Shown: positions 1-5,869 of the stretch, piece after piece
Position numbering within the stretch: position 1 is the first letter of the stretch
How the letters are laid out: every line of letters begins with the position of its first letter
Assembly: GCA_949127705.1 (NCBI GenBank)
Contig: CASBQJ010000415.1
Span: forward strand, 1-6,235
Origin: Synechococcales cyanobacterium PMM_0085
Lineage (GTDB): Bacteria; Cyanobacteriota; Cyanobacteriia; Elainellales; Elainellaceae
DNA length: 6,235 nt
Reading direction: 5' to 3'
Notes under the pieces: generated by a model
Seen by the model: the letters and a program-made list of their open reading frames with translations, nothing else
The model's database searches: none
Told to the model about the DNA's origin: nothing
Position numbers and translations under genes: made by a program

Positions 1-552
1 CAAATTACCGTCACCGAAGCGTTTATTCAACGCACATTGAGTGGTTCTACCGGTGAGTTTGTGTTGATTCAATTGCGAAAATTGCTGAATGATCCGTCAG
101 GTGATGTGGATATTGAATCGTTGCGCACTACGCTAATTAATGCATATGAAGATGATAATCGCTTTTCGGTTTTGGAGCTGCTACAAAAATATCCAGAATC
201 AGAAATCTCCGTTGACCTGCGCGGTTTGCAGCAAGTGTATGGGGATGTGGTGACGTTTGTTGAACGGATTCAGCCAATTTTGGAGACAGCGCGAGAATAT
301 TTGCAAGATTTAGTCTGCGATTGCCCGACCCCAACCGCGTCTGGCGGTGGCGGCACGGCTGCAACAGCGGCAACGACGGCAACGGCGGCAGACTGTATTC
401 CGGCGGCGGCGACTCAATCGCCTGAAACTCAATCGCCTGAAACTCAATCGCCTGAAGCTGCTGCTGCGCCGACGATCTCAGCGGCACCCGCCGAACGCTC
501 TACTGAGCCTGCTGGGTCTTCACAGTCCGCCGCAGTGCCAGAGTCTAAGTAA
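1..552 (+). CDS. DUF1400-type protein, C-terminal part (partial at left edge)
   Basis: The reading frame is open from base 1, so the true start lies outside the window; the TTG at 37 is internal. The visible 183 residues fall into two parts. The first 108 or so are a mostly helical domain that aligns by eye with the downstream gene: both share a '(D)DR-S-LE-LQ-YP' block and end in a Cys-x-Cys (here C106/C108, bases 316-324). I read this as the C-terminal half of a DUF1400 domain, the cyanobacterial family often found in front of alpha/beta hydrolases, but no hydrolase domain follows. The second part is a low-complexity tail rich in Ala, Thr, Ser, Pro and Gly with three TQSPE repeats. The downstream paralog has a signal peptide, so export is likely here too (inference). 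The function is unknown. Confidence 0.72.
   Translation, partial: QITVTEAFIQRTLSGSTGEFVLIQLRKLLNDPSGDVDIESLRTTLINAYEDDNRFSVLELLQKYPESEISVDLRGLQQVYGDVVTFVERIQPILETAREYLQDLVCDCPTPTASGGGGTAATAATTATAADCIPAAATQSPETQSPETQSPEAAAAPTISAAPAERSTEPAGSSQSAAVPESK
412..456 (+). repeat. three perfect 15-bp tandem repeats (TQSPE x3)
   Basis: The unit ACTCAATCGCCTGAA occurs three times back to back at 412-426, 427-441 and 442-456. It is in frame with the surrounding gene and encodes Thr-Gln-Ser-Pro-Glu three times in the low-complexity tail. A 15-bp unit can expand or shrink by slippage without changing the frame. Confidence 0.95.
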
Positions 553-580
553 ACACATTCTTCTGCATCCAAATAACGCT

Positions 581-1249
581 ATGGCTGTGTCTGTGCAACA
601 CATTTATCATTGGTTTATCCGCGTCACACCCCAGATTGTGGGACTGAGTTTAATCCTAAGTGCAGCGGCGATTGGGAGTGCTGCGCCTGCCCAGGCTGCC
701 GATCGCATTACGTTTACCTATGGCCCGCTGAGGAAATCTGTCCCGGTCGAAGATTTGGCTACCCTAGCCGAAACGGGGCAAATTTCGCGCACGCTCAGGT
801 TTTATCTGGATTTTGCTAACGTCGATCCCGATAACCTTCGGGCTTTACTCACTAGCGAAGTCCCGCTGACGCTCAAGTTTGCTGACGAGGCGCTTAACTC
901 TTTACCCGGAGAGTATGCGCTGTTTCAGTTCGGAAATCTGGCTGCTGCTGCGAATCGAGATACCAATATTCAGGCGCTGCGGTCGGCGGTGGTGCTGTCG
1001 GTCAGTGAAGATGATCGCATTTCGCTGTTAGAATTTTTGCAAAACTATCCTACTCAGACGCTGTTGGTCAATGGGGTAGAAGTGGCACGGGTGGCGCGAG
1101 ATGTGGGAAATATAGTGGAAGATGCGGAGGCTCGTATTGGTGTGATTGCCGCTGCAATTGAGCAGGTGCTGCCGGGTCTGATTTGTCAGTGCCAAACGGG
1201 ACAAACTGCTCCGGCAGACTCTGCGGTGCAGCCGCTTCCGAGCCAGTAG
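581..1249 (+). CDS. secreted stand-alone DUF1400 domain protein
   Basis: This encodes 222 residues. The ATG at 581 was chosen because it begins a typical Sec signal peptide: a short N-region with Arg14, a hydrophobic core at about 17-32, and an AQA cleavage site at 37-39. The open frame extends further upstream, but only as a shadow of the previous gene's repetitive tail. The mature protein starts with 'ADRITFTYGPL', the characteristic opening of DUF1400 domains, then 'VEDLATLAETG', and the domain runs to about residue 204, ending in Cys202-x-Cys204. No hydrolase domain follows, only an 18-residue tail. The gene lies 28 bases after its upstream paralog in the same direction, so the pair is a tandem duplication and probably one transcript. 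I see no clear Shine-Dalgarno. The location is probably periplasmic or extracellular, and the function is not established. Confidence 0.85.
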   Translation: MAVSVQHIYHWFIRVTPQIVGLSLILSAAAIGSAAPAQAADRITFTYGPLRKSVPVEDLATLAETGQISRTLRFYLDFANVDPDNLRALLTSEVPLTLKFADEALNSLPGEYALFQFGNLAAAANRDTNIQALRSAVVLSVSEDDRISLLEFLQNYPTQTLLVNGVEVARVARDVGNIVEDAEARIGVIAAAIEQVLPGLICQCQTGQTAPADSAVQPLPSQ

Positions 1250-1270
1250 GCCGCCGGTTTAGGCTGGTGG

Positions 1271-1293
1271 CTGGGCTGGGACTTCCAGCTCAG
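1271..1293 (+). terminator. possible terminator hairpin after the DUF1400 pair
   Basis: Bases 1271-1279 pair with 1285-1293 to give a 9-bp stem with one G-T wobble (1274/1290) and a 5-base loop. It lies 21 bases after the stop at 1249. No T-run follows, so it would not be a classical intrinsic terminator; cyanobacterial 3' ends often lack one. It could also be an mRNA 3'-stabilising stem. Confidence 0.35.
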
Positions 1294-1311
1294 TTGCGTG
1301 AAGGCTCAAAT

Positions 1312-1319
1312 GCGATCGC
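1312..1319. repeat. HIP1 palindrome GCGATCGC (first of seven)
   Basis: Exact copies of GCGATCGC are at 1312, 1535, 3069, 3198, 4207, 4973 and 6098 (first base of each). This over-represented octamer is the HIP1 signature of many cyanobacterial genomes and is the main taxonomic clue in the window. None falls in 1543-3068, the stretch that holds the pentapeptide remnant, the toxin-antitoxin pair and the attC-like structure. Confidence 0.9.
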
Positions 1320-1333
1320 CTCCTCTCTGAGTT

Positions 1334-1358
1334 AGACATCAGACATCAATCAGACATC
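1334..1358. repeat. AGACATC short repeats (three copies)
   Basis: AGACATC occurs at 1334-1340, 1341-1347 and 1352-1358, the last two separated by four bases. It lies in the gene-free stretch 1250-1438, which otherwise holds only the hairpin at 1271-1293, one HIP1 site and a weak -10-like GATAAT at 1414-1419, about 20 bases before the ATG at 1439. I found no convincing -35 partner for that -10. Confidence 0.6.
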
Positions 1359-1438
1359 AGAGTGCAATAAACCTCTAAACGTATACTTGTCCTTCTCGGC
1401 CGAAATTCTGAGGGATAATAGATTTGGCTCGATTTTGA

Positions 1439-1932
1439 ATGAGTGCGAGTAAAATGGCAAGCAGATGACCCAAGCGGAGAACTCTAAGAGCTTTACTCTG
1501 GAATACTTTACGGGAGGAATGGGGTGTTTGGCTTGCGATCGCCATTCTTCTGTTAGTCACACTTCTGTTTTCCCATCAGCTTGCGGTTTGGCTAGAAAAA
1601 TTCACATTTATCAAAGTTCTTGACTCTCTGGGCAAACTTGGTTTACTGATTGCCGTAATCGTCTTTCTCAGAGAAATCTCGAAATGGGAAGAAAGAGCCC
1701 AAGAGCAAGCACCGTGACAGCCAGAAATGCGAACTTTCAGGGCGCTAATCTCTCGAACGCCAATTTTCAGGATGCTAATCTTTTTGATGCTGTTTTTAGT
1801 CATGCTAATGTCCAAGGGGTGAATTTTCAGAATGCAGAATATGTAAATATTAAACAAGTTAAAGCTGCTCAAAATTGGGAAAAAGCAATATATGATGACG
1901 ACTTTTGTAAAGAACTAGGATTATGCTCATGA
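1439..1932 (+). pseudogene. degraded membrane/pentapeptide-repeat protein
   Basis: Two fragments of one protein type lie in different frames. From ATG 1439 (or 1454) the frame reads nine codons and meets TGA at 1466-1468. The same frame then stays open to TGA 1715-1717 with no ATG, GTG or TTG, and encodes 'LREEWGVWLAIAILLLVTLL', a transmembrane segment, then 'FIKVLDSLGKLGLLIAVIVF' and 'KWEERAQEQA'. From about 1717 the sense continues in the other frame (open from 1624, ATG at 1684): about eight pentapeptide units (NANFQ/GANLS style), then a C-terminal segment around 'AAQNWEKAIYDDDF'. Intact cyanobacterial relatives, as I recall them, join these parts in one frame with a longer linker and more repeats. 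So there is an early nonsense codon plus a frameshift or internal deletion near 1712-1725. The pentapeptide part alone (1684-1932, 82 aa) could still be translated. Its TGA overlaps the next gene's ATG. Confidence 0.7.
1917..1920 (+). promoter_or_regulatory. ribosome binding site AGGA deciding the antitoxin start
   Basis: AGGA ends 8 bases before the ATG at 1929 but only 2 bases before the ATG at 1923. The normal spacing favours 1929, which also gives the usual family N-terminus 'MKLDRIT'. Confidence 0.55.
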
Positions 1933-2171
1933 AATTAGATCGAATAACAACTAATCCAAATCGTATGAATGGTCAGCCTTGCATTCGTAATCTCCGTCTT
2001 ACCGTTCGGCGGGTGATCGAGTTACTGGCGAGTTATCCTGATCGAGAAGAACTGCGTCAAGAATTCCCAGAGTTAGAAAATGAAGATATCCGACAAGCCC
2101 TAATTTTTGTATCTTCTTACCTAGACGATCGCATTATTAATTTACCCAATCGCTATGAAACTGTTGCTTGA
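1929..2171 (+). CDS. DUF433 family antitoxin
   Basis: This is an 80-residue DUF433 protein. Family hallmarks are visible: 'RITTNPNRMNGQPCIR' (residues 5-20), a helical middle 'VIELLASYPDREELRQEF', and 'PELENEDIRQAL' (47-58). DUF433 proteins are small DNA-binding-like proteins encoded just before DUF5615 PIN-like proteins. By analogy with VapB antitoxins they are thought to neutralise the partner and repress their own operon. The start at 1929 overlaps the pentapeptide stop as ATGA, which suggests translational coupling with the remnant upstream. An ATG six bases earlier (1923) would add two residues. The end overlaps the toxin gene by 17 bases, a usual arrangement for such pairs. The length is normal and the gene looks intact. 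Confidence 0.9.
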   Translation: MKLDRITTNPNRMNGQPCIRNLRLTVRRVIELLASYPDREELRQEFPELENEDIRQALIFVSSYLDDRIINLPNRYETVA

Positions 2172-2529
2172 TCAGGGATTACCACTCTCTGCGGCAGCGT
2201 TGTTGCGTAATGCAGGTATCGATACTATCCATGTGGGTGAAATCGGAATGTCTGAAGCCGAGGATGCAGAAATCATCCAGAGAGCTAGAGAAGAAGAACG
2301 TGCTGTTGCTACGCTTGATGCAGATTTTCATACATTGCTGGCACTTGATGAAGCAATTTTTCCTTCAGTCATTCGCATTCGGATAGAAAGGTTACGTTCC
2401 CAAGCATTAACGGATCTGTTGATGATAGTAATTGCTGAGTGTGAGGAGGAGTTAGACCAAGGTTCAGCCATTACGGTTGAGCCAAGCCGTATTCGTATTC
2501 GTCGTTTGCCGCTAGTATCTAATGTCTAA
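2155..2529 (+). CDS. DUF5615 PIN-like toxin (putative RNase)
   Basis: This encodes 124 residues and starts with 'MKLLLDQGLP', the typical N-terminus of DUF5615 (PIN-like, Mut7-C/VapC-related) proteins. Acidic residues expected for metal-dependent RNA cleavage are present: Asp6, Glu36/Asp37 in 'MSEAEDAEII', and Asp55 and Asp57 in 'VATLDADFH'. The C-terminal part ('ITVEPSRIRIRRLPL') is also standard, so the toxin looks full length and probably active (inference). It overlaps the DUF433 antitoxin by 17 bases and forms a type II-like toxin-antitoxin pair with it. Its TAA stop lies inside a GTCTAAC motif that begins an attC-like structure. This is the usual position of a cassette gene's stop relative to its recombination site in integrons. 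Confidence 0.9.
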   Translation: MKLLLDQGLPLSAAALLRNAGIDTIHVGEIGMSEAEDAEIIQRAREEERAVATLDADFHTLLALDEAIFPSVIRIRIERLRSQALTDLLMIVIAECEEELDQGSAITVEPSRIRIRRLPLVSNV

Positions 2530-2610
2530 CCATTCAAATGCAGCGGACGGTTGAGAGATCTTGGTGCTGAGTTCAAGTTTGTTTGCCGCCTCTGATTTGA
2601 GCCGTTCAAC
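2524..2610 (+). other. attC-like integron recombination site (single, no integrase seen)
   Basis: This 87-base element fills the gap between the toxin and the kinase. It begins with GTCTAAC (2524-2530), a match to the R'' box RYYYAAC, and ends with GTTCAAC (2604-2610), which differs from the R' box GTTRRRY at one position. Folded, AAC 2528-2530 pairs with GTT 2604-2606. A 3-base unpaired spacer follows (CAT against GCC). Next, TCAAAT 2534-2539 pairs with ATTTGA 2595-2600, G2540 is extrahelical, and CAG 2541-2543 pairs with CTG 2592-2594. There is a C/T mismatch (2544/2591), GG pairs with CC, A2547 is extrahelical, and CGG 2548-2550 pairs with CCG 2586-2588. The remaining 35 bases form a terminal loop. 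Box, spacer, box, extrahelical bases on one side and a variable terminal region is the attC layout. The C/T mismatch and imperfect R' suggest an old or decayed site. Confidence 0.6.
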
Positions 2611-2619
2611 TGGATACTC

Positions 2620-5157
2620 ATGGCAATGAATCGATCAACTGATCCGTCCCATATATCGCCAGAGGATGCAATCAGGCTGGATGTGTTGCGCCAGTACCAC
2701 ATGGGCGGCAGCGCGCCAGACGATGCATTCGACGAGGTGGCGCGGCTGGCGGCTCAAGTGTGCCAAACGCCGATGGCGCTGATTGCTTTTTTGCAAGGTG
2801 GGCAGCCTAGCTCAATTGGCACAGAACGCTATGGGTTGAAGGCGATAATCGGCTGGACAGCGGCCCAGCCCTGCCAGCTGGCGGCCTGTTTTGAGCACAC
2901 GCTGCACCAGAGTGGGGTGTTGGAGGTAGCCGATTTGCGGATAGATGAGCGGTTTCTGTTTGAGCCAGTGGTTACCGCTGCGCCAAGGCTGCGGTTTTAT
3001 GCAGGGGTGCCGCTGCTCGGTGTGGGTGGGGTGGCGGTCGGGGTGTTGGCCGTATTCGATCAGCAGGTGCGATCGCTGGCTCCAGAACAGCGGGTTGGCC
3101 TACAGGCACTGGGTCGGCAAGTCATGGCACAGCTAGAACTGCGGCGCACTGAGCGCCATGTAATCGAACACAACGCTATCGAACAGGAATGGCGAGTGCG
3201 ATCGCATTTAGCAGAACTGGGGGCAAACGTCGGGGTGAGCCTAGCCCAGGGCGGCACCGTAGTCGAGATTTTAGGGCGGGCTACGGCTCAGTTGGTCAAT
3301 GCGCTCGACGCCTTTTCGGCTCATATTTGGACGTTTGAGGCTGAAACTCATCTCCTACAACTCCAGGCCAGCACCGGATCGCTACCCAAAGAATTTCAAT
3401 CCCCAATTTCCCTGGGCATTTCTGTGATCGGATTTGTGGCGCAGACCCGCCAGCCCTACCTCACCAACACCGTTCCAGGCGACATGTGCATTGGCGCGCG
3501 CAACTGGATGGAACAAGCCCAAATCCTGGCCTTTGCCGCCTATCCGCTGATTGTCGAAGATCGATTAGTAGGCGTGATGGCCATCTTGAGCCAGCAGTCC
3601 CTTAGCCCAGTTGCCCTCACCACCTTGAACTGGATCTCGACCAATATTGCCATGGCTGTTGATCGCACTTGGGCGCGAGCAGAATTGCTCAGTCGGCGCG
3701 AGGCATTGCTGTTTCGACTAGCTAGCCAAATTCGGTCGTCGTTGAACCTGGAAGCAATTTTAGAAACCACCGTTAGCGAAATCTGGTCACTGTTAAAAAT
3801 AGACCGCTGTCATTTTCTTTGGTATCAATCAGACGGCATCCAGACGAGTTTGGTGATGAGCCATGAAGCGCATGGGGCTACGGTACCTAGCCTGATGGGT
3901 GTTTATCCAGCAGAGCGCACCTCTGGACTGGCGCAAAAGATTTTGAACCTCGAAATGCTGCGGGTTGAGAATAGTCAGGCAGAACCGATCACCCCTGAGA
4001 TCGCCGCCGCATTGGCCTACACAGGTTCTGTTGCCAAGCTCATGATGCCGTTAGAAACCCACTCGGGTCGATTAGGCGCAATTTCATGCTGCCACCGCAC
4101 TGCCCGGATCTGGAGCGATAGCGAAGTAGAGCTATTAAAAGCGGTGATCGATCAAGTGGCAGTTGGCATCGACCAGGCAGATCTGTATGCCAAAAGCCGA
4201 GAAGCGGCGATCGCAGCTGAAACTCAAGCCCAGCAGTTGAGCCAAGCCCTATACACCCTGCAAGGCACCCAAGCCCAGCTGATTCAAACGGCAAAAATGT
4301 CGAGCCTTGGGCAAATGGTGGCAGGCATTGCCCACGAAATTAACAACCCAGTCAACTTTATCAATGGCAATCTTGTGCATGCCCGCAACTATGCCAAAGA
4401 TCTATTGCAATTGCTAAATCTATACCAACTTCGCTACCCAAAACCCACCAAAGATATTCAGGAAATGCTCCTGACGATTGATACCGAATTTATTAGCGAC
4501 GACTTACCAAAACTCATGTCTTCAATGAAAATTGGAGCCGAACGCATTCGTCAAATTGTCCTTTCTCTACGCAATTTTTCACGGCTAGACGAATCGGAAA
4601 AGAAACCTGTCGATATTCATGACGGGATTGATAGCACCCTATTAATATTGCAAAACCGACTGCGCCGAGGGTTTGATGGCATCGGGATTGAAGTGGTGAA
4701 ACAGTATGGGCATCTGCCCCCCGTTGACTGCTACGCCGGACAGCTAAACCAAGTATTCATGAATATTTTGGCTAACGCGATTGATGCTCTTGATGGTCGT
4801 CCGCAGCCGCGTACGATTCACATTCATACAGAGCTAGTTTGCGAACCCAACGTTGTCCCAGCCGAATTGATCACAACGCCATCTAGCTCATCTGCTCCAG
4901 ACGGTTCTCCGGCTCAAAGAACAGCCGTGATCCAAATCCGAGACAGCGGGATTGGCATGTCTCCTGAAACCTGCGATCGCCTCTTCGACCCATTCTTTAC
5001 CACTAAAGCTGTGGGCAAAGGCACCGGATTAGGGCTGTCCATCAGCTATCAAATTGTGGTGCAGCGGCACGGCGGTACCCTAGCGTGTCAGTCTCAACTG
5101 GGACAGGGGACAGAATTCACCATTCGCATCCCCTTGAAACAATCTCTTGGAGCTTGA
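2620..5157 (+). CDS. soluble GAF-GAF-GAF sensor histidine kinase
   Basis: This encodes 845 residues with no signal peptide or membrane segment, so it is probably cytoplasmic. Three GAF domains are visible at about 22-172, 205-350 and 365-522, followed by a helical, Gln/Ala-rich coiled-coil linker (about 522-560). The kinase core starts with the H-box 'SSLGQMVAGIAHEINNPVNF', with His572 as the predicted phosphorylation site. Next come the N-box (N715-x3-N719 in 'NILANAIDAL'), G1 (D775-x-G-x-G), F-box (about 788-796, 'LFDPFFTTK') and G2 ('GKGTGLGLSI', 799-808). All catalytic motifs look intact, and the 'HEINNP' H-box is of the HPK4-like type common in cyanobacteria. None of the GAF domains shows the Cys-His chromophore motif of cyanobacteriochromes, so the ligand is unknown. 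No response regulator is adjacent, so it is an orphan kinase in this window. The ATG at 2620 follows GGA at 2612-2614; an in-frame ATG at 2626 is an alternative. Its upstream region is the attC-like element. Confidence 0.95.
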   Translation: MAMNRSTDPSHISPEDAIRLDVLRQYHMGGSAPDDAFDEVARLAAQVCQTPMALIAFLQGGQPSSIGTERYGLKAIIGWTAAQPCQLAACFEHTLHQSGVLEVADLRIDERFLFEPVVTAAPRLRFYAGVPLLGVGGVAVGVLAVFDQQVRSLAPEQRVGLQALGRQVMAQLELRRTERHVIEHNAIEQEWRVRSHLAELGANVGVSLAQGGTVVEILGRATAQLVNALDAFSAHIWTFEAETHLLQLQASTGSLPKEFQSPISLGISVIGFVAQTRQPYLTNTVPGDMCIGARNWMEQAQILAFAAYPLIVEDRLVGVMAILSQQSLSPVALTTLNWISTNIAMAVDRTWARAELLSRREALLFRLASQIRSSLNLEAILETTVSEIWSLLKIDRCHFLWYQSDGIQTSLVMSHEAHGATVPSLMGVYPAERTSGLAQKILNLEMLRVENSQAEPITPEIAAALAYTGSVAKLMMPLETHSGRLGAISCCHRTARIWSDSEVELLKAVIDQVAVGIDQADLYAKSREAAIAAETQAQQLSQALYTLQGTQAQLIQTAKMSSLGQMVAGIAHEINNPVNFINGNLVHARNYAKDLLQLLNLYQLRYPKPTKDIQEMLLTIDTEFISDDLPKLMSSMKIGAERIRQIVLSLRNFSRLDESEKKPVDIHDGIDSTLLILQNRLRRGFDGIGIEVVKQYGHLPPVDCYAGQLNQVFMNILANAIDALDGRPQPRTIHIHTELVCEPNVVPAELITTPSSSSAPDGSPAQRTAVIQIRDSGIGMSPETCDRLFDPFFTTKAVGKGTGLGLSISYQIVVQRHGGTLACQSQLGQGTEFTIRIPLKQSLGA

Positions 5158-5226
5158 AAGTTGAGGCGTGGTAGACCTTTTCCCCTGGGATCTTCAGAAT
5201 TAGGTGATCCTATCGCCCTTCCTCCC

Positions 5227-5247
5227 TCATCTTTCACCCCTCATCCT
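5227..5247 (+). repeat. three TCATCCY-type heptamers at the ubiX 3' end
   Basis: Three consecutive degenerate heptamers, TCATCTT, TCACCCC and TCATCCT, run through 5227-5247 in a pyrimidine-only context apart from the A of each unit. They cover the ubiX stop codon and encode its last residues (part of the 'KDEG' tail). Similar heptamers flank the 5' end of ubiX. They resemble the short tandem heptanucleotide repeats known from cyanobacterial intergenic regions. Confidence 0.6.
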
Positions 5248-5869
5248 TCCCCAAATGCCCTTCCCAGCGCCGCAGCGGCACACAATCCAGCCCCACCTGG
5301 TCTAGCACCCTGGCCACGACAAAATCGACCAAATCTTCAATGGACTGAGGATTGTGATACCAGGCCGGAATCGCCGGGACAATTCTGGCTCCGGCTTCGG
5401 CCAGCGTCGTCAGATTCCGCAGGTGGATCAGGCTAAACGGCGTTTCGCGGGGCACAATTACCAGCTTGCGTCCTTCCTTGAGCTGCACATCTGCGGCGCG
5501 CTCTAGCAAATCGGAGCTCAGCCCTGCGGCCAGCTTGGCCACCGTGCTCATACTACAGGGCATCACCACCATGCCAGCGGTACGAAACGAGCCGCTAGCC
5601 AGGGTAGCCCCCACATCGCCCCAGGGATGGCAGGTGAGCTTGCCGCCCGTTTCTACCCCTGCCTGCTGCCGCCAAAACTGCTCTTGCTGGACGGCCTCTA
5701 CCGGCATCCGCACCGATTGCTCGGCCTGCCACACCATATAGGTGGACTTGGACGCTACCAGTTCAACAGCGCAGTCGGCCTCTAATAAAAATTTGAGGGC
5801 GCGCACGGCATAAATTAAACCCGATGCGCCTGTAATACCAAGGATAAGCGGGAGAGAGGAAGAAGACAC
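5234..5869 (-). CDS. ubiX: flavin prenyltransferase UbiX
   Basis: This 211-residue protein joins a dimethylallyl group to reduced FMN to make prenylated FMN, the cofactor of UbiD-type decarboxylases; in cyanobacteria the expected use is in plastoquinone biosynthesis. Visible motifs are the FMN-binding 'GITGASG' (11-17), the Ser-Lys-Ser-Thr segment (40-43), 'MPCSMSTVAKLAAG' (103-116), 'KEGRKLVIVPRETPFSLIHL' (131-150) with Arg141/Glu142, Tyr171 in 'PAWYHNPQSIEDL', and Arg187 near 'VLDQVGL'. I chose the GTG at 5869 because it gives the normal family length and puts the first beta strand at residue 7. A TTG at 5914 would add 15 residues read from a simple repeat. The final residues 'GKDEG' come from heptamer repeats. 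The gene follows the RNase gene by 66 bases on the same strand, which suggests co-transcription, and is convergent with the histidine kinase, 76 bases away. I see no Shine-Dalgarno. Confidence 0.93.
   Translation of the reverse strand: MSSSSLPLILGITGASGLIYAVRALKFLLEADCAVELVASKSTYMVWQAEQSVRMPVEAVQQEQFWRQQAGVETGGKLTCHPWGDVGATLASGSFRTAGMVVMPCSMSTVAKLAAGLSSDLLERAADVQLKEGRKLVIVPRETPFSLIHLRNLTTLAEAGARIVPAIPAWYHNPQSIEDLVDFVVARVLDQVGLDCVPLRRWEGHLGKDEG

Noticed and set aside
37..552. Start of the first gene at TTG 37
   Set aside because: The frame is open to base 1 and the upstream residues continue the alignment with the paralog, so the gene is simply cut by the window edge.
1334..1358. CRISPR-like array
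   Set aside because: The repeats are 7 bases with spacers of 0 and 4 bases, unlike any CRISPR array.
1684..1717. Programmed ribosomal frameshift joining the transmembrane and pentapeptide parts
   Set aside because: No slippery heptamer is present in the overlap, and the upstream frame already has a nonsense codon at 1466, so decay explains it better.
1375..1872. Two minus-strand reading frames (1375-1560 and 1576-1872)
   Set aside because: They are the reverse of the pentapeptide remnant and show no recognisable protein features.
3700..4190. Third GAF domain as a bilin-binding photosensor (cyanobacteriochrome)
   Set aside because: The Cys-His chromophore motif and other bilin-pocket residues are not seen; 'IDRCHFLWY' is typical of ordinary cyanobacterial GAF domains.
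5186..5212. Stem TGGGATC / GATCCTA as a bidirectional terminator between the kinase and ubiX
   Set aside because: It has only 7 pairs including one wobble, a 13-base loop, and no adjoining T-run on the plus strand; too weak to call.
5161..5436. Plus-strand reading frame of 91 codons after the kinase
   Set aside because: It runs antisense to ubiX and is Pro/Ala/Ser-rich without family features; the minus-strand UbiX is unambiguous.
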